Shown here: in pieces, positions 50,965-62,315 of the stretch
Numbering within the stretch: the first letter of the stretch is position 1
How the letters are laid out: every line of letters starts with the position of its first letter
Assembly: GCF_029784155.1 (NCBI RefSeq)
Contig: NC_073691.1
Coordinates: 58,266,217-58,330,216, forward strand
DNA length: 64,000 bases
From: Uranotaenia lowii
Lineage: Eukaryota; Arthropoda; Insecta; Diptera; Culicidae
Reading direction: 5' to 3'
Notes under the pieces: generated by a model
The model's input: only the letters and a program-made list of their open reading frames with translations
The model's database searches: none
What the model was told of the DNA's origin: nothing
Program-made: the position numbers and the translations under genes

Positions 50965-51310
50965 TGCAGGCGTGGCTCAGTAGAACGAATTCCACATCGC
51001 CAATGGTTGCTACTCCGTGATTGACCGAGGCCACCGATTTTGTTCAAAGGTCAAATGAATGGTGTCTGGGACTGACAACACATTCACAATGCCCAAAACT
51101 GATGCTCTCTCTTTAATCATCAATAACGGCGCCGGCCACGTCCTAGTAGTCAAAAGATAGTTTGGAAAAGAGAGAAAGGGATTAAAGAAATAATTCGTGC
51201 TTTAGGACCGAGGTCACCTCTGCATCCTAGCAAATAATGTTTTGGGAGTGTGGGTTAAAGGATATGATCAGGAAACACTTTTGACCAGTGCGATCTAGTA
51301 AACCAAGAAA
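50965..51310. repeat. GC-richer block with an A-box-like motif, possible SINE
   Basis: Sharply GC-richer than its surroundings. It starts near GCAGGCGTGGCTCAGTAG, which resembles a tRNA A box. A weak B-box-like GGTTGCTACTCC follows too closely. It includes ACGGCGCCGGCCACGTCC and GACCGAGGTCACCTCTGC. It has no open frame and only one copy in the window. It may be a SINE or part of a larger mobile element lying between the 27-bp repeats. Confidence 0.35.
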
Positions 51311-52554
51311 ATCTGCTTAAACAGAAACCCTAATTTATTGCCTTATTGTTTGTATTTTCATCACTGTTTTACATAGGTATTTTGTTAATCAAAATATTCA
51401 AAACAAATATTTATTTGTAGGATTTCCTAAAAATATCTCGTATTTCTCATGAATTAAAAGGGTCATTATGAAAGAAATGTCTAATCTTTTAAATTCTTTA
51501 AAAGCCTTAATTTTCCAATTACTGTTCAACAAATTATTTGATTTTTTTTCTTGACTGTGTAAACTAACTAATTTATGTTTCCAAAATTAATGAATTTGTA
51601 GGTACATATACTAATCATTCTCAACATGTCATGGAAATCTTTTTATTTTTCAACAGGCTTATCTGAACAATAAAATGTTGTTAGCAAATATATCGTGAAT
51701 ATTATGAAAAGGTAAAATTTGGCATTTAAATGTGAAGACTATTGATTCCAAATATTTAAATGTGATGTTTTTCGATTTGTAGGATTAATCAACTCTGAGA
51801 ACTCAATTTTTTTGTGAAAACAAAACGTATTTTAGAAGATTTCGATAACATTTCAACGATAATAAAAACAATTATTTTTGATTTTTGTTGTGTAATATAG
51901 TAACCTTTTGATCACAGCATAGCAGTCTATAAAGTGACCATATAAACGCGTACGCAGTCCACACAAGTGGATCAATCAAAAATAAATAATTTGTTTTAAT
52001 GCGAATACATTTTAAAATCTTCATGAGAAATAATGATTGGTGGGAAAATCTAAAAACATATCTATATGTTCAAGCTATCTGCATTTAGTATTTTAATGAT
52101 CAAAGCAACCGAACTCTGATATGATGACACTAGCTGCTGAAAACAACCATAAAAAAAACTTTCGAAATCTTTCGGATGTGGAAATTTTTTTGATAATCTA
52201 ATTTCAGTACCGCACAGCAGCAAAAGTGAAAGGATAGCAAAAGTATTCAAAGTATTGAAAAAAAAAATCGGAAAGCTCTCACCGGGATTTCTGGGATTCA
52301 TCCATATCGACTGCCATTCACCGTATAGAAGCATCCATTGTTGTTGATTGCCAAACTTTTCCTGTCACATATCACTCTAACACTTTTACTTAACTCCACA
52401 CATAATTTATGATTGACGCGATAAAACAAACTTTCAATTTCTTCCAAATTCTACTTTCATTACTTTCCTTAACCATTAGGAAAATAACAAGGAAAATAAA
52501 TTAAAAACTGCAGAGCAACGAGTAGAATGAAAAACGCGTCCGCACCCGAACAAG
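51311..52554. other. No gene seen; AT-rich
   Basis: A minus-strand frame of 90 codons at 52062-52334 is unrecognised and probably chance. No element end is seen. Confidence 0.4.
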
Positions 52555-52599
52555 CTTGAGCTTTTTGATAAATCCAAATAGTATATAAATTTACGATGA

Positions 52600-52880
52600 C
52601 AGCAAAAATAAATTTGGATTCAGAAAACGATCCTATTTTGGTCCGGAAACGGTCTGGGATCTGACCAATTTTAGTTAGAAATCGGACCAAATTTGGTCTG
52701 AAAATCCGGACCAATTGTTTTGACAGTTTGATTTTGGCATTGCGTCGCTTCAAAACTTGTGTCACCAGAGCACTAAATTGGTCCGAATTTGGTCGGTTTT
52801 CTAGTCTGTTTTCGGAACAATTCGCGAGTTGAACCGACCAAAACCCGAATGATTTTGGTCCGATTTTTTCGATCCGGCTT
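52600..52880 (+). repeat. Dispersed repeat family B, right part of a split copy
   Basis: Matches 13830-13890 (TTGTGTCACCAGAGCACT, AATTGGTCCGAATTTGG). Phrases built on GGACCAAATTTGGTC and GGTCCGAATTTGG occur in both orientations, so the part can fold on itself. Confidence 0.6.
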
Positions 52881-53385
52881 ACGTCGTATTAAACAAAATG
52901 TAAGCAAACAGTTTTATTACGCAAAAATTCACAACCTGACATAAATTAGTCGCAAATTCTTTCCATTCAGAATATTTGTAGCCTGAACGACATATTCTAT
53001 ATGTGAAATAAATATTTTAAAGTTGTTTTGATAACTTTTTGCAGCAGTTTTCAAATGTTATGTACATATATGTAAAAACATCAAATTAGAAGATAACACT
53101 AGTTTACAGCATTTTTGAACTAAGCAAACTGAAGATCACTTTCAATGCAAAATTGCGCGCTGAATCCGGAAATGAAATTAAAAAAAATCTCAGCAGAACA
53201 GTTTTTGAGTTATGATCCAAATATGTTTTTTTTTTGAAAAACAAAAAAAAAGTACTTATGCTTAGATTCTAATAGCTCGAACTGCATAGCAAGAATTTGA
53301 AATGTCTTTTTTGCATGTTGAAGGTGAATAAATTTCAATCATCTGAACTTCACTTTTGCGTATGATCAACAGTATTGTTGATATA
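52881..53385. other. No gene seen
   Basis: AT-rich sequence up to the TA that flanks the Tc1-like element. Confidence 0.4.
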
Positions 53386-54942
53386 CAGTGAGGGGCAAAA
53401 TAAAGTGTCCAAATTATTTTTTTATCATTTCTTTTATTTTTCTGGATAAAATTCAACGAAAACACATCGTAATCATTTTTAAAATATTGTTTATTATGTT
53501 TTTTTTTCAATTTTTGTTATTGTTGCGCTGGTAAAAAAAGAAAGTTTTTCAGATAGAAAATAAAACAATTAATATTCCAAAAAATGGGCAAAATAAAGTG
53601 TCCAACTCAAAAATCAATATAATTTCGATAAGTTTCCATCGCGAGGCCCCTCGAATTTGTTTGTTTTATAGATTTTGACTTTTCATAAACAACTAGCATG
53701 GCTCTGGAGTATTCAAACAGGTGTCTACATTCGAATAAGTTGTAAATATGAAGAACGCAAAAATTTCTGGTTCCATTCCGTTGTCCATCCGGAAACTGGT
53801 TGTTCGTGATGTGAATAACGGTCAAACGCACCGGGAAGTGGCCAAGCACTACGAAATCAGCAAGACAGCGGTATCAAAAATCATGAAGAAGATGAAAACG
53901 TTCGGATCGGAGATGGATCGCCCAGGAAGAGGGCTGAAGCCCATGACAAATGCCAGAACGGACAAGAAAATCATTCTTGAAGTGAAGAAAAACGCAATAA
54001 TAACGATCCGGCAGATACAGGAAGAGCTCCAATTTTCGGTATTGCGTTGTACTGTCCATCGCCGCATCCATGCAAAGGAATACCATAGCAAGATCGCAGT
54101 GAGAAGGCCTTTCATCTGCCAGGTGAACAAGGCCCAAATTCGTCAAGGAACACGTCGATATACGGCTCGAGTACTGGAAAACATTGTTGTGGGCCGACGA
54201 ATCCAAATTCGAGCTATTCAACCGGAAGAAACGAGATCATATGTGGCGCAAGTCGGGTGAGGAGCTCCAAGATCGCCATATCCAAGGAACAGTCAAGCAC
54301 GGAGGAGGTAACATGATGGTGTGGGGGTGCTTTTCTTGGGGTGGGGTGGGCAATTTGGTAAAAATTGACGGAATCATGACAGCTGAGTCATGTTCCAATA
54401 TCCTGCGGGAAAACCTCGAGGTATCCCTCATCAAGACGAGCCTCGAAGAGCGCTTAGTTTTACAGCAGAATAAAGATCCGAAGCTTACGGCCAATCTGAT
54501 GAAGTAATTTTCCCGTTCCTGCCGCATCAAACCCCTTGAATGGCCCCCACAAAGTCCTGATATGAACCATCCTCGATGCTCTAATTGATAAGAATGGTGT
54601 GACAAATTAAAAATACTTATTTTGATGCCATGGAGCATGCGTGGGAGGAACTCGACACACAACACTTGCACAACCTTGTTGAAAGTATACCGAAGCACTT
54701 GCAGGAGGTGTTGAAGGCCGAAGGAGGCCATTATTTTGCCCCTGTATTTTTTTTGGAATATTAGCTGTTTTTTTTTCTATCAGAAAAACTTTTTTTTACC
54801 AGCGCAACATTAAAAAAAATTGAAAAGAACACAATAAACAATATTTAAAAAATGATTACGATGTGTTTTTGTTGAATTTTAACCAGAAAAATAAAAGAAA
54901 TAGAAAAAAAATAATTTGGACACTTTATTTTGCCCCTCACTG
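53386..54942 (+). mobile_element. Tc1-like element with about 200-bp TIRs carrying direct repeats
   Basis: TA flanks both ends (53384-53385 and 54943-54944). The ends CAGTGAGGGGCAAAATAAAG pair, and pairing continues with mismatches for about 200 bp. Inside the left arm the phrase GGGCAAAATAAAGTGTCCAA occurs at 53393 and again at 53586, the IR/DR plan seen in some Tc1-family elements. The right arm keeps only a shortened inner copy (ATTTTGCCCCTG near 54731). The 1557-bp size is normal for a complete Tc1 element. The transposase inside is broken, so the copy is dead but could be moved in trans. Confidence 0.9.
53748..54745 (+). pseudogene. Tc1-like transposase, frameshifted and catalytically dead
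   Basis: The N-terminal DNA-binding part opens at 53748 (SIRKLVVRDVNNGQTHREVA, then ISKTAVSKIMKK, a helix-turn-helix). A frameshift near 54125-54135 moves the catalytic part into another frame: LLWADESKFELF with the first Asp, then VKHGGGNMMVWGCFSWGG. At the second catalytic site the expected D-N-D-P-K-H reads N-K-D-P-K-L, so the catalytic Asp has become Asn. After WPPQSPDMN the frame fails and the Glu is not found. The C-terminal EHAWEELDTQHLHN and EVLKAEGGHYF remain to about 54740. It is a clear pseudogene; family membership is firm. Confidence 0.9.
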
Positions 54943-54944
54943 TA

Positions 54945-56161
54945 AGTGAATTTATGATAGAAGAAATTATAAAAAACGCATTTTTTTTGGCGAAAATTAT
55001 GGCGAATATTTGGCATGTGACCTTCTGGTCAGCTAAAAATCAATTTTAGCTTGGCACTGCGGTTTGTTAAATTATTCAAAAATGCAAAAAATACTGATAT
55101 GGTAAACAAAGTAGCCTTAATTTTTAGAATTTCAAATCGATTTCGATAAATAACCACTAGTTTTGAACTGACATTCAAAATACAGTGAAAATAGATTTTT
55201 CAAATGACACCCCTTGATTCTAAAACTGTCGATGAAACAAAATTTTCAACTGAGTTCAACTGAGGTTTTTTTTAAATTTCCTTTCCGGATTCAGCACCCG
55301 ATTTTATATAAAAAATATGGGTCGGTTAAAAAAGTACACGATTATTTTTTTTAAATTTTGTAAACCAGTGTTATTTTAAACTATTTTATTATAGATTTTT
55401 TCGACATTCTGATGATTTTACTATAAATTCAATTACAATTTATACATTTTTTTAAACCAGGACAATTCAGTAAGGGAGTGCGGGGTATCATGGACCACTT
55501 TTTTCCTTTGCTCCAAAAGAAAGAAACAAACGGAAAGGTTTTTTAGATTTTGAAGGTATCATTAAGCTTTTTTTTTTTAAATAAGCTAATTTCCCCGAGT
55601 TCTGTTTGCTTTAATAAATTTTTTTTTTATTTTGCGAAATTGTGGGGAATCGTGGCCCACTAAATACAAATTGACTAGGTAACGTGCAAAGTTTATGAGT
55701 TGACCCAAAACTGAAATATCATAATTCATTTAGTTATTTCAAAGCAATTTCAGATAAGGAAATGAAAAAGAGGGTTGTGTATAGGCTTATCAGAATAAAA
55801 TTACGGGAAGTAGGACATTTTGCTCAAAATATTATGAAAAAGAAGGACGTTTTTCAATCTGAAGTAGGACGAAAAGTAGGACGCTTTATTTTGTGATTTT
55901 TATTCAAAAAAAAATTTACACAAATTTTAAATAAGATCTTATTACAACAAATCAAGATCAAAAACGTTTTTTCACATTTTTATGTAATTCTTTTTTTAAC
56001 TCAATATTTAATCGTTGGTATTTATTTTTATAAAAAAAAGAAAGTTATTCTTGTTCTGGAACACACTCCTCTGCCGATTTTTTCTAGACACTCTTCATTT
56101 TTTAATAAATAGGAATGGAACTCTGAACATGAAACTTGCGTGTTGTTGTATTGCAGTAAGA
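54945..56161. other. No gene seen; AT-rich
   Basis: Holds two similar phrases (GTGCGGGGTATCATGGACCA near 55478 and GTGGGGAATCGTGGCCCACT near 55642) and several AAGTAGGAC copies at 55808-55890. These are probably scraps of old repeats. No coding frame is present. Confidence 0.4.
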
Positions 56162-56163
56162 TA

Positions 56164-57426
56164 AAGGGTGATACGGTCAAAATTTGGTCAAGGGAAAACG
56201 TGTGTAAATCGGTGAAATCGTTTATTTAAAAAATCAAATTAAATTTCTTTGTCAAATTTAATTAGTATAAAATTCAGGAAAAATATTCAGTTAGGCTTCC
56301 GCTTTTCCAAATCCGAATTGCCTGGCCTTACGCTTAACCCCTGCCATCAGATTTTGTACAGCCACCTTGTCCACCTTCTTCGCCGCAGAAAGCCAGTTTG
56401 CCTTGAACTGCTGCTCGTCCCTAGTAGTTTTTTGGTCTTCTTTAGGTTCCGCTTGACAATAGCCCAGTATTTCTCAATTGGGCGGAGCTCTGGCGAGTTG
56501 GGAGGGTTCTTGTCCTTGGGAACCACCTGCACGTTGTTGGTGGCCTCTCCATGGCCTTTTTACCGTAATGGCAAGATGCCAAATCCGGCCAAAACAGTAC
56601 GGAGCAACCGTGTTTCTTCAGGAAAGGCAGCAGACGTTTATTCAAACACTCTTTCACGTAAATTTCTTGGTTGACAGTCCCGGAAGCTATAAAAATGCTG
56701 CTTTTCAAGCCACAGGTACAGATGGCTTGTCAAACCAGATATTTCTTCGCGAATTTTGACAGTTTCATGTGCTTGAAAATATCTGCTACCTTTCCCCTTC
56801 CTTTTGCCGTATTAAGCTCCTGTCCCGGAAGCTGCTTGAAGTCGGCTTTGACGTAGGTTTCGTCGTCCATTACCACGCAGTCAAACTTCGTCAGCATCGT
56901 CGTGTACAGCCTCCGGGATCGCGCTTTGGCCGTCGTATTTTGTTTATCATCGCGATTTGGAGTCACTACCTTCTTGTAAGTCGATAGTCCGGCTCGTTTT
57001 TTGGCTCGATGCACGGTTGTAGACGATACACCCAGCTAATTTGCGGCATCTCGGAGAGAGAGGTTAGGGTTTCGCTTGAAACTACCGGCAACTCTCTTTG
57101 TCGTCTCAGTGGCTTCCGGTTTTCGATTCCCCCCCGAACCAGACTTCCTGGATGTCGACAAACGTTCCCCAAACACTTTAATTACATTTGTAACGGTTGA
57201 TTTGGCAACTATTAGCGATTTCGCCAGCTTTGCGTGTGAGTAGCTCGGGTTTTCGCGATGCGCGAGCAAAATTTTGATACGCTGTTCTTCTGAATTCCAA
57301 AATCAAAATAGAGCAACATTTTACACACACACACCTTCAAAATGAGAGGTGTTCAGGTTTTTTAAATGCAAAATTGAAGGAAATCCGTCAAGTAGATATT
57401 GACCAAATTTTGACCGTATCACCCTT
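56164..57426 (-). mobile_element. Complete-ended DD37E-type mariner element
   Basis: Both ends read AAGGGTGATACGGTCAAAAT (28 bp shared) and are flanked by TA (56162-56163 and 57427-57428). The 1263-bp length and transposase orientation (minus) are normal for mariner. The transposase is broken, but the ends look intact. Confidence 0.92.
56280..57275 (-). pseudogene. DD37E-type mariner transposase, two stops and a frameshift
   Basis: Read on the minus strand, the N-terminal DNA-binding part is HRENPSYSHAKLAKSLIVAK followed by STVTNVIKVFG. A stop interrupts it after LRDAAN (near 57037). The middle part carries the first catalytic Asp in MDDETYVKADF and ends at a second stop after KKYLV (Trp codon changed to TGA near 56730). 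The next part has the second Asp in FWPDLASCHY. A small deletion near 56545 shifts the frame before VVPKDKNPPNSPELRPIEKY, which holds the Glu. The D to E distance is 36 codons in the present sequence; the missing bases would restore 37. The 3' end is less certain. Related to 1-597. Confidence 0.88.
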
Positions 57427-57428
57427 TA

Positions 57429-58340
57429 TAAATATGTACATCAAGAAAGGGTTTTCCCGATAGGGAAAAGTTTCCCAATAACCAAAACGCTGAAAGACCA
57501 TAGCTGGGGATGCATTGGCCATACGAGCTGCGTTTTGCCGGACAAACAGCCCCGGATAATAATATTTTATAAACATATCTGCTATTATTATATTAATTTG
57601 CATGTTTCATACATTTCCCAACACGCTGAAGCATCCCATCGTTAGTTTAGGGTCCAACATTAGCGCCTACTTTAGGCTGCGATGGACGATGGATTGGAAT
57701 CTCCCAGGAACGCCGCACCAGCATGATGACAATGCGATGACGATGTGTTGGAATAATTTGCGCTTTAATCCGCTTTTCACCGCGCTGGCTCTGCTTATCA
57801 GTCCGAGGAGCCTCGAGGCGAAGAGTAGCGCCCACTGTTATTGTTGATTTTATGGGCGGGTAGCAGCCGATTTTCGATTTATTGCAATTTACAATATTTT
57901 AGCGCCCCCATTGAAATGGTAATTCGTCCCCGAAGTCACATGACGCGAGATGTGTATGCCGCGCGGTCGTCGGTTTTGCTAGTACATTTTAAGGAGGGGA
58001 GTCCGACCTAAGTTTGGCGGACGATTTAAGCGGATTGTATCCATAAATGGATTATGTACATCTAGAATGGACGTTTGCATGGCGTAGTTCATAAGAATTT
58101 AGGTTGTATCAACAAATTTTGATAAGGATTCGTTCTCCCACACTCGGGGTACATCCAAAAAAGAGGTTGCCAAATTTCAATGCCACTCGGCGCTTACTTT
58201 ATGCCAAAAATGCGCTGAAAAGTGTACCAAAGATGATGTGATTGGAAAAGCACTACTGGCATAGAGACTCGAGCTACCAAGCAAAATGATGCATGACCAC
58301 TACATTCAAGCAAAACAAGAAAAACATGTTATGGGATTTT
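57429..58340. other. No gene recognised; GC-richer block
   Basis: GC-richer at 57640-58030. A plus-strand frame of 81 codons (57602-57847) and a minus-strand one over the same bases are both unrecognised. Regulatory DNA is possible but not shown. Confidence 0.35.
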
Positions 58341-58730
58341 CGTCCTGTTGAATATTATACCCCAAAAAAAAATTAAGTCAGAATCGAACCCAATGCGACA
58401 TTCTTATTACGACTTGTCAGTCCTATAACTTAACCAGTGTACCAACTGAGTCAGTTAGAAAATGAAGGTATGTATAACACTGTGTTGGCCGTGTGTCTTT
58501 TGGCCTGTGATTTTTTTGTACTCCTTCTTCTTTGATAAGAGTGAGATGGGAATGGGATGGAAACAGGATGGAAATAGGAAACGAGAAACTGTTTTTCTAA
58601 GTATTGCCAGTCGGTTTACATACACACGCACAGCTGCTTACTGCCGGACATTTTAGCCGGTGGTTGTTTGCCGGGGGTTGGAAACAAAGATTTTTTCTAA
58701 TGCCGGTTCACAAACATACAAAGCTCGCAT
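58341..58730 (-). repeat. Composite dispersed repeat C with tRNA-like part, copy 2
   Basis: Inverted relative to 16636-17000 with the same order of parts. On the minus strand: GAACCGGCATTAGAAAAA, GTTTCCAACC, GTATGTAAACCGAC, AACAGTTTCT, then a tRNA-like part (58376-58460) with A box GACTCAGTTGGTACACTGG and B box GGGTTCGATTC, then CGAAAATCCCA. The B box here is better preserved than in copy 1. The arm pairing is too poor for a functional tRNA. Confidence 0.65.
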
Positions 58731-60229
58731 GCAAAAAGAACTTAGTATACTTTTACCGACAATGAACATTTTTGATATCTTAAAACATCATCACTAGTTC
58801 AACAAAAAATTTTAACTTTAATTCTTTCTTGAGTATTAATCATCATTTTAATCACTTTTAAAATGCTGTTAATAAATGTTTCCCTCCCAATCCATCACTG
58901 TCCCCGGTAAAACATTCGAAAGATGTCCCACAATAGAGTTCAACGCGGTAAAGAACTTGATCGATGTTTTCCTCCAACCGAAAAACAAGCAAATTTCGAA
59001 ACCGATCCCCATTGATCACCATCAATGTCATTGCCACCTTTTCGGGGTGTTGTGTATGCGGATTGTTTTATCTGATGATGGGCAGTGTTTGCCATTTGGA
59101 AACCCCTGCGAAACCTTCAAACTTTGGCGTCCGTCCCCGATGATGACAGCTGACAAAATAGTGCCAATCTCTGTCGATCACCCCTAGCTTTGCTCCGTCC
59201 GGCCTTGGCCATTCGAAAGGTCGTTCATCGGAACACACCTGTAAGAAAATTGCCACCGGGTTGTCACTAGTCACAAGATCAGCAGCAAAACAAAACAGAG
59301 ACATCGCTCACCTGATGGAAAATTAATTATATCGGCAACAGCTGACGATCGAGGGGCCTAAAAGGGGCTAAAGATTTCGGCCGGAGCCATTTTGAACCTC
59401 ATTGGTAGAGTCTGAATGATGATTTAAAAAAAATCAAATCATGGAAAAATCCTCTAAAAACTTTTTTTTTAAATTAAAATCAAAAGGTAATAAATATTCC
59501 CAGTTTCAAGTTGCTAAGGGATCTATGATCAAAATGGGTTAAATGTAGCAAGAAAAGAAGCGCCGTGTTTGAAGTGCGAAATCGAGCGCCTCGACACTAA
59601 GCCGTCTGCGTCTGCGTCTCGAAATCACTGTTCAGACAAATTTAAAAATCAATAACATAAAAACAATAATCTTCTCCAACAACTCTATAGCAATAAGCAA
59701 AAATTAATCACGCACCGGCGACGGCAGCTGTATGATTAATTGTTCCACCAGGTCAGTCGAGGTGCGGATGAGGCATCTTAGCAGCAGCTTCATCGGATCA
59801 GCAGGCAGGAGAAGATGCTGGCCAACTAAAGCCGACCGAAGTGAACCGTTTCTCTCCTTCAACAAACCATAACAACTACGAGTGATGGTCGAAACAAATT
59901 GAATTACGTGTGACTTTTCCGGTCGACTACTAAAAGCGAAGAAAACCACCAATTGGCGGTCGTAAAAATTTATGGCTAAAAAATTATTGCTTGACGATGG
60001 TTCTGCTGGAAGTTACCACTCCATTAACATTTGAAACTCTTTGAATGAACAATTTAAGAGAAAGGACTATTCATTTTTCCGGTTCCGTTTTTCAAGACAC
60101 AACGTTTTAACGGTTTGTTTTGTATGGATTTACTATTTCTTACTTTCTTACATTAAGATTTCCATAATTCTGAATACCTGATTTTCTTAATGTTAAACAA
60201 GCTACCTTTATGCCTTTTTGTGTTTCTAT
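58731..60229. other. No gene recognised
   Basis: Mixed sequence. A 103-codon plus-strand frame (58876-59187) and an 82-codon minus-strand frame (59704-59952) lack recognisable features. Confidence 0.35.
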
Positions 60230-61281
60230 TTTTCTGTCCTTTTATCTATCTCTATTGTCTGTTTCTTAATTTCCGCCTTTCTGTCGTCTTTCCACCTATC
60301 TGTTTTTCCGGCTTTCCGTCTTTCCGTCTTTTCGCCTTTCCATCTTTCCGTCTTTCCATCTATCCGACTTTCTGTCTGTCTGTCTTTCCGTCTTTCCGTC
60401 TTTCCGTCTTTCCGCCTTCCCGTTTTTCCGTGTTTCTGCCTTTCCGTCTTTTCGTCTTTCCGTCTTTCTGTCTTTCGGTCTTTCCGTCTTTCAGCCTTCC
60501 TGTCTTTCCTCCTTTCCGTCTTTCCAACTTTTCGACTTTCCGACTTTCCGTCTTTCCGCTTTCCGTCTTTCCGTCTTTCCGTCTTTCCGTCTTTCCTTCA
60601 TTCTGTCTTTCCTTCTTTCTTTCATTCTGTCTTTGCGTCCTTTCGTCTTTCCGTCTTTCCGTTATTCCATCTTTCCGTTTCCTTTTTTCTGTCTTCCCGT
60701 CTTTCTTTCTTTCTGTCTTTTCGTCCTTTCGTCTTTCCGTCTTTCCGTCTTTCCGTATTTTCGTCTTTCCTTCATTCCGTTATTCCATCTTTCCGTCTTT
60801 CCGACTTCCCTTCTTTCCGTTTTTCCGTCTTTCCGTCTCTCCGTCTTTCCGACCTTCCGTCTTTCCGCCTTTTCATCTTTCCGTCTAGCCGTCTTTCCAT
60901 CTTTCCGCCTTTCTCTCTTTCCGTATTTCCATCTTTCCGACTTTCCGTCTTTCCGTCTTTCCGTCTTCCCATCATTCCGTCTTCCGTCTTTCCACCATTC
61001 CGTCTTCCCGACTTTACGTCTTTCCGTCTTTCCGTCTTTCCGTCTTTCCGTCTTTCCGTCTTTCCGTCTTTCCGTCTTTCCGTGTTTCCGTCTTTCCGTC
61101 ATTCCGTCATTCCGTCTCTCTGTCTTTCCGTCTTTTCATCTTTCCGTCTTTCCGTCTTCTGTCTTTCCATCATTCCGTCTATCTGTCTTTCCGTCTTTCC
61201 GTCTTTCCGTTATCCCGTCTTTACCTCTTTCCATCATTTTCTCTTGCTGTCTTTCTATCTTTCTGTCTTTCTGTGTTTCTG
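60230..61281. repeat. Degenerate 8-bp satellite, unit TTTCCGTC
   Basis: About 130 units, heavily mutated, with consensus TTTCCGTC on the plus strand; it grades to TTTCTGTC at its right end (from about 61255). Eight-residue periodic frames on both strands result from the period and are not genes. It is cut off at 61281 by the TIR element. Confidence 0.95.
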
Positions 61282-61725
61282 CACGCAGAAAAAAGTTTTT
61301 TCATTTCAAAGGAAAGTGCCGCAAAAACAAAGGATTCTTTCCTTTGATTTTGGGATAAATAAAAATTCCTTTGGTTCAAGGACATTTTCCTTTGTTTCAA
61401 AGAATTTTTCTTTAGAAAAATCTTTGAATCAAAATCTTAATGCTTTGAAACAAAAAACAGTTTCATTTGATGCAAAGTTGTTTTCGTTTGCTACAATGTA
61501 ATTTAGATTTAGATTTTAAAGGATTGGTTCATTGAATCATTTTCCTTTTATTGGAAGAAATATTTTCTGTTGTTCCGAAGTTCCTATTAGGAATTTTGAA
61601 TAATAAAATGAAACAATTTGCATCTTAAATTCATTTTTATTTACAAACTTAACACAAACACTGGTTCACTATAATGGAACTAACCGGGCCTTAATTTTGG
61701 CATGAGGGCATTCTTCTTGGGCCGC

Positions 61726-61896
61726 TCAATAGACTGGTGATTGCCGCTGAAGATCGGGCCGAAGATAATCAGACCGCTGGATTTTGGGCGGAATCAGCCG
61801 TGGTCCTGTAACTATGCAAAAGTTTATATAAAATCTTAAATATTCACATTTTGACTAACGGATTAACACGCACTTACCATGGTACGCATTCCCCAT
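61726..61896 (-). other. Possible spliced 32-codon frame across the element's intron
   Basis: On the minus strand, ATG at 61896-61894, 19 nt of exon, splice over 61806-61877, then 80 nt to TGA at 61726. It would give MGNAYHGPRLIPPK and so on, 32 residues. The frame is absent from copy A, where a stop follows five codons after the join, so coding is doubtful. I list it because the splice sites themselves are conserved. Confidence 0.25.
61806..61877 (-). other. Predicted 72-nt GT-AG intron inside TIR element copy B
   Basis: Donor CCATG|GTAAGT and acceptor TAGTTACAG|GACCACGG on the minus strand, at positions matching the 64-nt intron of copy A. Confidence 0.5.
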
Positions 61897-62315
61897 CCTG
61901 AATCCTCTTAAATAGCTATCTTTGATTCACTAGTTTTGATTTTTCACACGACCGGTCAAACTTTATTCGAAATTCGGTACTTGCTCAATCCAAATTATCT
62001 TCTAAGTTTGAAGTTTTAACTTAAAGATTTTATTTCTTTCAGTTGAAAACATTTTTCTTTGGTTGAAAGAAAATTTACTTTGTTTCAAAAGACATATGCA
62101 ATTGAAAAAATGTCTTTTGTATCAAAGAAATTGTTTAAAATCAAAGTCCAAAATTATTCAGTTCAAAAAATTAATTCTTTCTTTCAAAAATTATTCATTT
62201 GAATCAGAACGCGAATTCATTAATTCAAAGAAAACAGGAGTTATATTCCAAAAACTGAGTGTTTTGAGTCAAAGTCAGTTTTGTTTTGTTTCAAAATCCA
62301 AGTTTTCTCTGCGTG

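Larger units (their letters stand above)
50787..52581. other. Segment bounded by an exact 27-bp direct repeat
   Basis: Bases 50787-50813 and 52555-52581 are identical. They enclose 1741 bp that split dispersed repeat family B in two. This fits an insertion with a target duplication or a local duplication. No terminal inverted repeat or reverse transcriptase is visible inside, and 27 bp is long for a transposon duplication. Confidence 0.5.
61282..62315 (-). mobile_element. Intron-bearing TIR element, copy B, inside 8-bp satellite
   Basis: Left end CACGCAGAAAAAAG, right end reversed CACGCAGAGAAAAC. It is the same family as 20060-21064, with matching arms (TTTCAAAGGAAAGTGCCGC) and core. The minus-strand core has a GT-AG intron (61806-61877) and AATAAA (61636-61641 reversed). 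It lies between two satellite blocks. TGTGTTTCTG occurs directly on both sides (61272-61281 and 62316-62325), which is either a 10-bp target duplication or array register. Unlike copy A it is not flanked by TA. There is no transposase. Confidence 0.82.

Noticed and set aside
54237..54731. 164-codon minus-strand frame
   Set aside because: Shadow of the Tc1-like transposase on the plus strand.
56249..56759. Plus-strand frames over the mariner (141 and 93 codons)
   Set aside because: Antisense shadows of the transposase, which reads on the minus strand.
58376..58460. Functional tRNA gene on the minus strand
   Set aside because: Box A and box B are present, but the stems do not pair and the unit is part of a dispersed repeat.
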